Origin: URHD0088 sp041488295
GTDB lineage: Bacteria > Pseudomonadota > Alphaproteobacteria > ATCC43930 > CGMCC-115725
Reading direction: 5' to 3'
Assembly: GCA_041488295.1 (NCBI GenBank)
Contig: JBGPOZ010000026.1
Span: 1 to 32,468, forward strand
DNA: 32,468 bases
The position numbers and the translations under genes are program-made. This document shows, in pieces, positions 1 through 6,978 of this stretch. The notes beneath the pieces were generated by a model that saw only the letters and a list, made by a program, of their open reading frames with translations, had not been told where the DNA came from and did no database searches. How positions within the stretch are numbered: the stretch's first letter is position 1; each line of letters begins with the position of its first letter.

Positions 1-189
1 GCGGAAGTGCTCTCGCGCCTCGATGCCGCGAACCATCCGCTTGCCGTGGCGCTCGCCGAAACCGCAGGGCACATCCGCGGCTTCGGCCATGTGAAGGACG
101 GAAACCTCGCCGCGGCGAAGGCGCGCGAAGCCGAGCTCCTGAAACTCTTCCGCTCACCAGCGCCCGTGCCGGCAATCGCGGCGGAGTGA
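1..189 (+). CDS. Indolepyruvate ferredoxin oxidoreductase, C-terminal end (partial)
   Basis: The frame is open from the first base of the window and stops with TGA at 187-189, so only the last 62 residues are present. The tail contains RGFGHVKDGNLAAAKAREAE, which I recognise from the C-terminal end of the large fused indolepyruvate ferredoxin oxidoreductases of alphaproteobacteria (DUF6537 region). Those enzymes oxidatively decarboxylate aryl pyruvates from aromatic amino acid breakdown to aryl-acetyl-CoA. The thiamine diphosphate and iron-sulfur domains would lie upstream, outside the window, so the call rests on the tail motif alone. A dispersed repeat begins 18 nt after the stop codon and may act as a transcript end. 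Confidence 0.55.
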   Translation, partial: AEVLSRLDAANHPLAVALAETAGHIRGFGHVKDGNLAAAKAREAELLKLFRSPAPVPAIAAE

Positions 190-207
190 GGAAGGGTCGG
201 ATAGAAC

Positions 208-359
208 GATTCACCACGAAGACACGAAGAACACGAAGTTCTTCCTGCGCGCAGCGCCGTGCAAACCGTCGTTGCCCGTGTCCTCGAGCCCGGCCGCTTG
301 GTGACATCGCTTCGCGCGGGCTCGGTCCCTTCGTGTCGTTCGTGTCTTCGTGGTTCAAA
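208..359. repeat. Dispersed inverted repeat with ACGAAG-type arms, copy 1
   Basis: The left arm carries ACGAAG units (TTCACCACGAAGACACGAAG). The right arm carries the complementary TTCGTG units and ends in CTTCGTGGTTCAA. The core includes CTGCGCGCAGCGCCG and GCTCGGTCCCTTCG. A second copy with the same arms and core lies at 6655-6802. Both copies directly follow a plus-strand stop codon. The transcript would fold into a long hairpin. No ORF or transposase is associated. This repeat and flanking bases fill the gap between the genes at 189 and 386. Confidence 0.8.
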
Positions 360-385
360 CGTTCTTTCCTGGCCCGCCACCCCAC

Positions 386-1927
386 TCACCGCGGCTTGAT
401 GACCCCGATCTCGGCGTATTTCGCCAAACGCGGCGCCAGCGCCGTCAGGATCTCGGCGAGCGCCGTGTCGTGCGCCGCGCGGTCCGTCGCGGGTGCGCCC
501 TTGCGGGTGAGGAAGGCGCGGCGCTCAACGGCAAAGTCCCATGCCCAAGCAGCGGCGCCGGCGCGGCCCGCCTCGGCGACGGCGAGCAGCACCAGCGCGT
601 CGTCCCGCACCATCGGCGCCGGGATGCCGAGCGCCGGCGCCATCGGCAGCAGCGGGTTCATACCGGCCAGCGGCTCCTTGATGAGGCGACGGTTGAGCGC
701 GAGGGGGATCGTCCAATCCGCGGGCGTCGCCCCGCCGACCGGCGCCGTCGGCGCGGCGAAGGGTACGATCTGGTGGCCGAGCGTCAGCATCTGGATCGCT
801 TGCGCGATCACCTCGGCCGGCGTCGCCGCCAACTCCGGGCGTTGCCGCAGCTCGTCGATGCGCGAGGAGCCGTCGGCGAGAGCGCGCTGCAGGGCGCGGA
901 AGAGCGGCGTCTCGAGCGTCATCTCGCCATCCGGCAGCGCGAGCGCGCGGTTGAGCTCGCCGAGCGGCACGCGGCTGCCGAAGGAGAACGGCTCGAGCCG
1001 GCGCGCGACCTCGGCGGGCGACGGCCGGGGCGCTGCGCCTTTGACGAAGACGTCGCGGCGGAAGAAGGTGTTGTTGACGGTGTCGCGATAAAGCTCGGCG
1101 CGCCGGCGATCCGTTTCCTTCAGCAAGAGCGGCACGAATTCGGGCTTGACCGAGGGCCGCGCGTAATTGTGCTGGAGATCGGCGCTGCCGGCGAAGGCAA
1201 GGCCGGCGCTTTCCATCTGCGTTGCCACCGCCGAGAAGGGCAGCGGCGACCAGTAGGGCGAATAGATCTCGTGCGCGACGTAGCGGATATCCTTCCCCGC
1301 CATGTCCTCGAGGACGCTCGCCGCCGACGGGTTCTGCGCGAAGAAACCGGCGCCCTTGGCGCGCAGCTCGCGCAGATGGCGCAAGGTTGCGCCGATATTG
1401 GCGACGGGATCGCCCGCCATGCCGCGCGTATAGTCGAGGAAGAACTGGCGCAGCGGCGCGATCGCCGCCCAGCCGGGATATGCATTGTAGCCGGCATAGA
1501 GAAGCCCAGCTGGCTTGAGGCGCGACGCCGTCAGCGCGAGCACGGCCTCGCGCGCCGCCTCGCTGATCCAGGCATAGACGCCGTGCATGGCGATGTAGTC
1601 GCACTCCGGCAGATCGAGCCGCCGCCACTCCTCGAAGCCGCCCTCGATGAGGCGGACATTGTCGATTCCGCCGGCCTTCGCGAGCGCCGTCCCGACCGCG
1701 ACGTGTCCCGGATTGAGATCGACGCCGAGAAAGCGGCTTTCCGGATACACCGCCGCCAGCAGGATGATGGTGAAACCGTCGCCGCAGCCGAGATCGAGAT
1801 AGGTGAAGGGCGCGCCGTCCCCGGCCGGCGGCGCGAGGCCGCCCAGCGCCGCGACGTAATCGAGATGCACCGGCGCCTGGTAGGAGTAGAAGCCGGAAGG
1901 GTAGAGGATGTCGAGCGCTTGGGACAT
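386..1927 (-). CDS. Class I SAM-dependent methyltransferase with methyltransferase regulatory domain
   Basis: The product is 513 aa. The N-terminal half is a Rossmann methyltransferase fold: YLDLGCGDG at about residues 43-51 is the SAM-binding glycine loop (motif I), and FLGVDLNPGH at about 67-76 is the acidic strand-2 motif. Residues from roughly 215 onward (VAHEIYSPYW and following) match the 'methyltransferase regulatory domain' (PKMT_reg-type) architecture, and the C-terminal 200 residues look like a winged-helix-like extension seen in this family. The substrate cannot be read from sequence; the family includes proposed protein lysine methyltransferases. The ATG at 1925-1927 gives a full-length family member. 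The gene stands alone on the minus strand between a dispersed repeat and a REP-like pair, and no operon partner is visible. Confidence 0.85.
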   Translation of the reverse strand: MSQALDILYPSGFYSYQAPVHLDYVAALGGLAPPAGDGAPFTYLDLGCGDGFTIILLAAVYPESRFLGVDLNPGHVAVGTALAKAGGIDNVRLIEGGFEEWRRLDLPECDYIAMHGVYAWISEAAREAVLALTASRLKPAGLLYAGYNAYPGWAAIAPLRQFFLDYTRGMAGDPVANIGATLRHLRELRAKGAGFFAQNPSAASVLEDMAGKDIRYVAHEIYSPYWSPLPFSAVATQMESAGLAFAGSADLQHNYARPSVKPEFVPLLLKETDRRRAELYRDTVNNTFFRRDVFVKGAAPRPSPAEVARRLEPFSFGSRVPLGELNRALALPDGEMTLETPLFRALQRALADGSSRIDELRQRPELAATPAEVIAQAIQMLTLGHQIVPFAAPTAPVGGATPADWTIPLALNRRLIKEPLAGMNPLLPMAPALGIPAPMVRDDALVLLAVAEAGRAGAAAWAWDFAVERRAFLTRKGAPATDRAAHDTALAEILTALAPRLAKYAEIGVIKPR

Positions 1928-1976
1928 GCGCGGAGAGTGCGGCGGCGTAGATGCCCTGGCAAGCGGCGCGAAACAG

Positions 1977-2114
1977 CCCTCGCCCCTCGGGGAGCGGGAG
2001 GGACCCGCGCGTTAGCGCGGGGAGGGTGAGGGGAAGCCGACGCCGGTGCGATCTTCGCAAGCATCGTCGCTGCGGCGACTCCCCCACACCAAACCACTCC
2101 CCGAGGGGAGAGGG
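1977..2114. repeat. REP-like palindromic pair, inverted
   Basis: An 18-nt arm at 1977-1994 (CCCTCGCCCCTCGGGGAG) is matched in inverted orientation at 2097-2114 (CTCCCCGAGGGGAGAGGG) with one mismatch. The left unit continues into a GC hairpin around CCGCGCGTTAGCGCGG and then GGGAGGGTGAGGGG. The same order (palindrome, second palindrome, GGGTGAGGGG) occurs at 18918-18979, and a related doublet lies at 6289-6450. It occupies most of the 256-bp gap between the divergent genes at 1927 and 2184. I see no other element in that gap. Confidence 0.8.
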
Positions 2115-2183
2115 CTCAGTGACGGCAACCACGCCACGACTCGCGTGAGCCGCTAGGATGGTGAGAACACGAAGGGGCGGGTC

Positions 2184-2657
2184 ATGTTGGCACGGCAAAT
2201 CGCGATCGGCTTCGGCATCGCCATCATTCTTCCGCTGCTCGTCTATTATGGAGTGAGCGCCCTCCATCCCGCGCCGAAATGGCAAGCGTTTCACACGGCC
2301 ATGGAGTCGCCGAAACCGACAGCAACGGACGAGGAACGCAAGGCCTTCTTCGACAAGCAGCAGGCGGACAACGAGGCGTATGCGGCGGCTGCTCAAGAGT
2401 TTGCCCGTATTCTGATCATCGCGGCGACGCCCCTGGGGATCGGCGCCATTCTCATCGGCGCATATATGCGACTGCATGCGATCGGCACCGGGCTCATCCT
2501 CGGCGGGATCCTGACCGTCGCCGATGGGTACTGGAGCTATTGGCAGTACCTCGAGGATAGCGTCCGCTTCGTTTCCTTGCTCGCCGGATTTGTCGTTCTT
2601 CTCTTCGTCGGGTATCGGCAAATTCCCGTTAATCGTGCCGGGCCTTTGGCGCGCTAG
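2184..2657 (+). CDS. Small integral membrane protein of unknown function
   Basis: The product is 157 aa and I do not recognise the family. It has a hydrophobic segment at about 7-26, a charged stretch at about 32-68 (TDEERKAFFDKQQADNEA) that is probably periplasmic, then three hydrophobic segments at about 74-92, 97-113 and 127-143. The C-terminal tail is short and basic. A purine-rich AAGGGGCGGG precedes the ATG and can serve as a ribosome binding site. It lies 63 nt upstream of mmsA on the same strand, but the gap gives no sign of tight coupling. The reading frame has normal GC-rich codon use and looks like a real gene; no function can be assigned. Confidence 0.75.
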   Translation: MLARQIAIGFGIAIILPLLVYYGVSALHPAPKWQAFHTAMESPKPTATDEERKAFFDKQQADNEAYAAAAQEFARILIIAATPLGIGAILIGAYMRLHAIGTGLILGGILTVADGYWSYWQYLEDSVRFVSLLAGFVVLLFVGYRQIPVNRAGPLAR

Positions 2658-2720
2658 TCGGTCGGCGTCCTTAGGCGGTAGGATATTGGCAATCGATCGG
2701 AACGGGTCGCGGAGAGGAAA

Positions 2721-4217
2721 ATGACCGAGGATTTGCATCATTTCATCGGCGGAGGGATCGTCGCGGGGAAGAGCGGCCGGTTCGGCGATGTCTTCAACCC
2801 GGCGACCGGCGAGGTGACGAAGCGCGTCGCTTTCGCCGAGCCGGCCGAGATCGATGCCGCGGTCGCCGCCGCGGCCAAGGCCTTCCCCGCCTGGGCGGCG
2901 ACGCCGGCGCTGTCGCGCGCCCGCGTGCTCTTCCGCTTCCGTGAGATCGTGGAGCGCGACGCCGGCGCGCTTGCCGCGATCATCACCGCCGAGCACGGCA
3001 AGGTCCTTTCCGACGCCGCGGGCGAGCTGACGCGCGGCCTCGAAGTCGTCGAATTCGCCTGCGGCATCCCGCAGCTCTTGAAGGGCGAATACAGCGAGCA
3101 GATCGGGCGCGGCGTCGACAATTGGTCGGTGCGCCAGCCCCTCGGAATCTGCGCCGGCATCACGCCCTTCAACTTTCCGGCCATGGTGCCGATGTGGATG
3201 TTCCCGGTGGCGCTCGCCTGCGGCAATTGCTTCATCCTGAAGCCCTCCGAGCGCGACCCGTCCCTCGGCTTGCGCCTTGCCGCGCTGCTGAAGGAAGCGG
3301 GGCTCCCCGACGGCGTCTTCAACGTCGTCAACGGTGACAAAATCGCGGTCGACGCGATCTTGCACCATCCCGGCATCGCCTCCGTCAGCTTCGTCGGCTC
3401 GACGCCGATCGCGGAGTACATTTATACGACGGGTGCGGCGAGCGGAAAGCGCGTCCAGGCCTTGGGCGGCGCCAAGAATCACATGGTGGTGATGCCCGAT
3501 GCCGACCTCGATCAGGCGACCGACGCGCTCATGGGCGCGGCTTACGGCGCCGCCGGCGAGCGCTGCATGGCGGTCTCGGTCGCGGTCGCGGTGGGCAACG
3601 TCGCCGACAAGCTGATCGACCGCCTGGCGCCGCGCATCCGCGCCTTGAAAATCGGCCCCGGCACCGATCCCGAGGCCGAGATGGGGCCGCTCGTGACGAA
3701 GCAGCATCTCGATAAGGTGCGCTCCTACGTCGATCAGGGCGTCAAGGAAGGGGCGAAGCTCGTCGTCGACGGCCGCGGCCTCAAGCTCCAGGGCTACGAG
3801 AAGGGCTTCTTCCTCGGCGGCTGCCTCTTCGACGAGGTCATGCCCGAGATGACCATCTGGAAAGAGGAGATCTTCGGTCCCGTCCTCTCGGTCGTGCGCG
3901 CGCCCGACTACGAGCGCGCAACGAAGCTCGTCAACGACCACGCGCTCGGCAACGGCACCGCGATCTTCACGCGGGACGGCGATGCCGCGCGCGATTTCGC
4001 GAACCGCATCCAGATCGGCATGGTCGGCATCAACGTGCCGATCCCGGTGCCGATGGCCTTCCACAGCTTCGGCGGCTGGAAGCGCTCGCTGTTCGGCGAC
4101 CATTACATGTACGGGCCCGAGGGGGTGCGCTTCTTCACCCGCATGAAGACGATCATGTCGCGCTGGCCGACCGGCATTAGAGCCGGCGCCGAATTCGTCA
4201 TGCCGACGATGAAGTGA
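2721..4217 (+). CDS. mmsA: CoA-acylating methylmalonate-semialdehyde dehydrogenase
   Basis: The product is 498 aa, the usual length for the aldehyde dehydrogenase superfamily. This enzyme converts methylmalonate semialdehyde (and malonate semialdehyde) with CoA and NAD+ to propionyl-CoA (acetyl-CoA), late in valine and inositol catabolism. Visible features are TPFNFPAMVPMWMF at about 148-161, the catalytic cysteine C282 in GERCMAVSV, and LGGAKNHMVVMPDAD at about 248-262. In that last motif Asn253 stands where ordinary aldehyde dehydrogenases have the general-base Glu, a hallmark of the CoA-dependent MmsA group. AGAGGAAA just before the ATG supports the start. No other valine genes are nearby. 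The last bases of the gene were copied in the adjacent tandem duplication (see 4911-4935). Confidence 0.93.
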   Translation: MTEDLHHFIGGGIVAGKSGRFGDVFNPATGEVTKRVAFAEPAEIDAAVAAAAKAFPAWAATPALSRARVLFRFREIVERDAGALAAIITAEHGKVLSDAAGELTRGLEVVEFACGIPQLLKGEYSEQIGRGVDNWSVRQPLGICAGITPFNFPAMVPMWMFPVALACGNCFILKPSERDPSLGLRLAALLKEAGLPDGVFNVVNGDKIAVDAILHHPGIASVSFVGSTPIAEYIYTTGAASGKRVQALGGAKNHMVVMPDADLDQATDALMGAAYGAAGERCMAVSVAVAVGNVADKLIDRLAPRIRALKIGPGTDPEAEMGPLVTKQHLDKVRSYVDQGVKEGAKLVVDGRGLKLQGYEKGFFLGGCLFDEVMPEMTIWKEEIFGPVLSVVRAPDYERATKLVNDHALGNGTAIFTRDGDAARDFANRIQIGMVGINVPIPVPMAFHSFGGWKRSLFGDHYMYGPEGVRFFTRMKTIMSRWPTGIRAGAEFVMPTMK

Positions 4218-4223
4218 CGGGCC

Positions 4224-4913
4224 TTACGGTCGCTCGCTCAACATTCGACCGAAAATGGAGGCGCAGCGGCCCGGCGCGGGAGTGAAGTCGAAAGCGAGGC
4301 CGTGCAAGGCTTCGGCCATCTCGGGATAGGCCGCGACGGCTGCGTTTTCAGCGCCCATGACGTTGAACGACTCGCCGTCATCCATCGTCAGGACATAGCT
4401 CGCGCTGATGCCATTACGAGGGCGCCAGCAATCCGCCTTGACCCCCGCGACATCCGCCCATTCGTAACGGTGCAGCGCGGCCCAGGGCGAGTGCGCGTAC
4501 CAGATCGCGTCGCGCACGAGGCAGAATTGCCAGAGCGTGAAAGCAAGGCTGACCGGCACCGCGATGGCAAGGCTGCCGAGGAAGAGGCGCCGCGAGGACC
4601 GTATGTAGCGCGCGTTGCGGACGACGGTGCTGGGCGACGGCGCGGTGACGACGCCGCGGCGCATCGGCGGGAGCCGAAGCACCATGGCGTTCATCATGAA
4701 GCTGGCCAGGAAGACGGCCGGGACCATGAGCGGCGCCAGGACGAAGATGTGCTGCGCCCCGTCGAAATAGAAGGTGTCGGCGGGACAGCGCGCCGATTGC
4801 AGCGCGTAGAGGAGCCTCGTCGCGCCGAACCAGAGAGCGGCGCCGGCGAGAAGTCCCGGCAAGATGATGCCGAGCGACCGCCGCGTCGAATATGTCGCTG
4901 CCGAGAGAGTCAT
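4224..4913 (-). CDS. Unknown membrane protein, duplicate A (downstream copy)
   Basis: The product is 229 aa and is a paralogue of the gene at 4936-5625: same length, no gaps, about 75% identical by hand count. Three hydrophobic segments lie at about 14-36, 57-78 and 112-133. The soluble C-terminal part (RYEWADVAGVKADCW, then ASYVLTMDDGESFNVMG) reads like a small beta-rich domain, perhaps PH-like, but I cannot name a family. Cysteines at 43, 131, 162 and 217 are shared with the paralogue. Its start codon lies on the duplication junction, in sequence shared with the end of mmsA, and no clear Shine-Dalgarno precedes it. It converges on mmsA with 6 nt between the stop codons. It is intact, so both copies may be expressed. 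Confidence 0.8.
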   Translation of the reverse strand: MTLSAATYSTRRSLGIILPGLLAGAALWFGATRLLYALQSARCPADTFYFDGAQHIFVLAPLMVPAVFLASFMMNAMVLRLPPMRRGVVTAPSPSTVVRNARYIRSSRRLFLGSLAIAVPVSLAFTLWQFCLVRDAIWYAHSPWAALHRYEWADVAGVKADCWRPRNGISASYVLTMDDGESFNVMGAENAAVAAYPEMAEALHGLAFDFTPAPGRCASIFGRMLSERP

Positions 4914-4935
4914 GCCGATGATGAAATGACGGGCC
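4911..4935 (+). pseudogene. Relic of the 3' end of mmsA carried by the duplication
   Basis: ATGCCGATGATGAAATGA at 4912-4929 matches the true mmsA end ATGCCGACGATGAAGTGA at 4200-4217 with two substitutions, followed by the same GACGGGCCT.ACGG context. The relic would encode MPMMK-stop against MPTMK-stop in mmsA. It has no coding role and fills the 22-nt gap between the two paralogues. On the opposite strand its first bases supply the start codon of duplicate A. Confidence 0.85.
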
Positions 4936-5625
4936 TCACGGCCGCTCGGTCAGCATCGGCCCGAAAACGGTGGCGCAGCGGCCGCGGGCGGGGGTGAAGT
5001 CGAAAGCGAGGCCGTGCAGAGCCTCGGCCATCTCGGGATAGGCCGCTGCCGCCGCGTCCTCGGCGCCCATGATGTTGACTGATTCGCCGTCGCCCATCGT
5101 CAGGACATAGCTGGCGATAATACCGTGGCGACCGCGCCAGCAACTTGCCTTGATCGCCGCGACATCCGCCCATTCGTAACGATGCAGCGCGTCCCAGGGC
5201 GAGGGCGCGTACCAGACCGCGTCGCGCACGAGGCAGAATTGCCAGAGCGTGAAAGCAAGGCTGACCGGCAGCGCAACGGCGAGGCTGCCGAGGAAAAGGC
5301 GCCGCGAGAACCTTACGGAACGCGCGTTGCGCGCGACCGTGCTCCGCGATGGCGCCTTGACGACACCGCGACGCACGATCGGGAACCGGAGCGCCATCTC
5401 GTTGATGATGTGGATGGCCAAGATGGTGGCCGAGATCATGAGCGGCGCCCGAACGAAGACGTGCTGCGCCCCGTCGAAATAGAAGGTGCCGGCGGGACAG
5501 CGCGCCGATTGCAGCGCATAGAGGAGCCGCATCGCGCCGAACCACAGCGCGGCCCCGGCGAGAAACGCCGGCACTATGGTGCCGAGCAACCGCCGCAGGG
5601 GATTTGGCGCTACCGAATGAGCCAT
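4936..5625 (-). CDS. Unknown membrane protein, duplicate B (upstream copy)
   Basis: The product is 229 aa and is the paralogue of the gene at 4224-4913. It has the same layout: hydrophobic segments at about 14-36, 57-78 and 112-133 and a conserved soluble tail (HRYEWADVAAIKASCW, MAEALHGLAFDF). Conservation is highest in the third segment (VSLAFTLWQFCLVRD is identical in both copies) and in the C-terminal domain; the extreme N-terminus and the second hydrophobic segment diverge most. This pattern suggests selection on the soluble part. It is transcribed first and keeps its own upstream region (5626-5786), so it is probably the ancestral promoter-proximal copy. I do not recognise the family and assign no function. 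Confidence 0.8.
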   Translation of the reverse strand: MAHSVAPNPLRRLLGTIVPAFLAGAALWFGAMRLLYALQSARCPAGTFYFDGAQHVFVRAPLMISATILAIHIINEMALRFPIVRRGVVKAPSRSTVARNARSVRFSRRLFLGSLAVALPVSLAFTLWQFCLVRDAVWYAPSPWDALHRYEWADVAAIKASCWRGRHGIIASYVLTMGDGESVNIMGAEDAAAAAYPEMAEALHGLAFDFTPARGRCATVFGPMLTERP

Positions 5626-5786
5626 GTCGTGAGACTTGCGTCCAGCCGGCGAAATCGGAGGCGATCATTCTAGGGTCGTGGCCCTAAGCGCTGGTAAAGG
5701 GCGTAATTTCCCGAATGGGCATAAAAATGTTGATTTGGACATTGATTGGAACGTCTCATGAACATATGCCAGAGATGGAGATGGTC

Positions 5787-6653
5787 ATGGATCGTTTCGA
5801 ACACGCGGCGGCCCGAGACGCAAACGGCCGGTTCCAGCCGGGTCAATCAGGCAACCCAAAAGGAAAGCTCCCGGGAACGAAGAACCGCGCAACCCTGCTC
5901 GCCGAGGCTTTGGCCGAGGGCGAGGCGGAGGCACTGCTGCGGCTCGTCGTCGAGAAGGCGATCGCCGGTGATGGTGTCGCGGCGCGCTTCCTCCTCGGGC
6001 GGATCTTCGCGAAGCCGCGCGGACGGTCGATCCGCCTCCGATTGCCGAAGGGGGCGCGGCCGGGCGATGTCGTCGCGGCGTTCAATGCGACCCTCGCCGC
6101 GATGGCGGCGGGCGAGATCACGCCCGAGGAGGCGCTGACGATCACGCGCGTCCTCGAAGGTCGCGTGCGCGCGCTCGAGGCGTGGCGGGTCGAGCGGAAG
6201 CTTACGTCGTATCTGGGGCCGGTGCCGGGGGATGTCATGTTCGAGGGCACGGACGAGGAGGAAGAAGTGGAGACCCCTCTCCCTCCACCCCTTGAGAACC
6301 CTCTCCCGCATGCGGGAGAGGGCAGGGTGAGGGCGAGCGCCGAACATTCCGAGTCCTCCGACGCAACCGCCTTTGCTCCCATCCCCTCACCCCGACCCTC
6401 TCCCGTAAACGGGCGAGGGAGTGATGCCGAGAACGGGCGAGGGAGTGATGTGGGCGTCAGCGGGAGCGACAATGGCGCGAGCGCGGGGCCACGCGACGGC
6501 GTCAGCGAGGCGGCGCTGTTGCCGCCGAACGTGCAATTCGCCTGCAATGAAGCGGCGCTGGCGGCGCTGGAGCGGCAGCAGATGCGGCGGATGGCGATGC
6601 GGATGGGGCTTCTGCCGCAGACCCGCGCCGGCGCCGAGGCGCGGGCGCCGTGA
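5787..6653 (+). CDS. DUF5681 domain protein with repeat-derived insertion
   Basis: From the chosen start the product is 288 aa. Residues about 10-85 carry a DUF5681-type domain (GRFQPGQSGNPKGKLPGTKN, then a helical stretch ending RFLLGRIFAKPRGRSI). This domain is common in alphaproteobacterial proteins linked to phage-like small terminase genes, but no phage genes are adjacent. Residues about 160-225 are low-complexity Pro/Gly/Ser sequence encoded by a REP-like doublet (6289-6450). The C-terminal 60 residues (PPNVQFACNEAALAALERQQ) return to normal composition. I prefer the ATG at 5787 because GGAG lies 6 nt upstream; in-frame ATGs at 5715, 5775 and 5781 are alternatives. The function is unknown. 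Confidence 0.75.
   Translation: MDRFEHAAARDANGRFQPGQSGNPKGKLPGTKNRATLLAEALAEGEAEALLRLVVEKAIAGDGVAARFLLGRIFAKPRGRSIRLRLPKGARPGDVVAAFNATLAAMAAGEITPEEALTITRVLEGRVRALEAWRVERKLTSYLGPVPGDVMFEGTDEEEEVETPLPPPLENPLPHAGEGRVRASAEHSESSDATAFAPIPSPRPSPVNGRGSDAENGRGSDVGVSGSDNGASAGPRDGVSEAALLPPNVQFACNEAALAALERQQMRRMAMRMGLLPQTRAGAEARAP
6289..6450. repeat. REP-like inverted doublet inside a coding sequence
   Basis: The left unit around 6299-6334 reads CTCTCCCGCATGCGGGAGAG followed by GGCAGGGTGAGGG. The right unit around 6383-6420 is the inverse type, CCCCTCACCCCGACCCTCTC followed by CCGTAAACGGGCGAGGGAG. Both match the family seen at 1977-2114 and 18918-19062, where the elements are intergenic. Here they lie in frame within the DUF5681 gene and add about 60 residues. 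The right end also holds two copies of AACGGGCGAGGGAGTGATG with a 24-nt period. Confidence 0.85.
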
Positions 6654-6654
6654 G

Positions 6655-6802
6655 GATTCACCACGAAGACACGAAGACACCAAGTTCCTTCTGCGCGCAG
6701 CGCCGAGCAAACCGTCGTCACCTGCGCGCGACCCATTCCATTGTGGATCAGCGCTTCGCGCGCGCTCGGTCCCTTGGTGTCTTGGTGCCTTGGTGTTGAA
6801 TC
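6655..6802. repeat. Dispersed inverted repeat, copy 2
   Basis: It begins GATTCACCACGAAGACACGA 1 nt after the DUF5681 stop codon and ends with CTTGGTGCCTTGGTGTTGAA. The core shares CTGCGCGCAGCGCCG, GCAAACCGTCGT and GCGCTCGGTCCCTT with copy 1 at 208-359. The right arm uses TTGGTG where copy 1 uses TTCGTG, and the innermost left unit has the matching ACCAAG, so at least the inner stem keeps pairing. Bases 6803-6978 after it hold no gene that I can support. Confidence 0.8.
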
Positions 6803-6923
6803 AAGTGGCCGTGCCCGCCTGCATTTCGCCCGCAAAGCACCATCGCCGCGCTTCGATCCGCGACGCGTGCCGCGAGGGCTCGATCGGCGGCGGCTACGCG
6901 GTCGCGCATTCGCCACCAGGAGG

Positions 6924-6953
6924 CTGACCCGGGGCAACGACGCGTGCCATACT
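6924..6953 (+). promoter_or_regulatory. Possible promoter for the acyltransferase gene
   Basis: CTGACC at 6924-6929 and CATACT at 6948-6953 are 18 nt apart, and the second box is preceded by TG as in extended -10 elements (TGCCATACT). The predicted start would be about 20 nt before the ATG at 6979. The match is moderate and the call is tentative. Confidence 0.3.
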
Positions 6954-6978
6954 CGCGGCGTCGAACGGCGGCGGGCTC

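Larger units (their letters stand above)
4199..5622. repeat. 712-bp tandem duplication (4199-4910 and 4911-5622)
   Basis: Sequence from 4199 onward and from 4911 onward align along their length at a constant offset of 712. Each unit holds one 229-aa membrane protein gene plus the tail of mmsA. The boundaries carry CATG at 4199, 4911 and 5623. Homology to the mmsA side ends at 5623, and homology to the gene-start side ends at 4199, as expected for one tandem duplication joined at a CATG microhomology. Divergence is substantial (about a quarter of residues), so the event is not recent. Confidence 0.9.

Noticed and set aside
208..359. Insertion sequence or MITE with target duplication
   Set aside because: No transposase is in the window and no convincing direct target duplication flanks either copy.
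1977..2114. CRISPR array
   Set aside because: The repeats are two inverted palindromic units, not regularly spaced direct repeats, and no cas gene is present.
525..4103. Very long open frame on the minus strand (about 1190 codons)
   Set aside because: It runs antisense to mmsA and out of frame through the methyltransferase gene; its translation is Arg/Ala-rich with no domain. It is a shadow of GC-rich codon bias.
5787..6653. DUF5681 gene as part of a prophage
   Set aside because: No terminase large subunit, portal, capsid, integrase or attachment site lies nearby; one domain is not enough.
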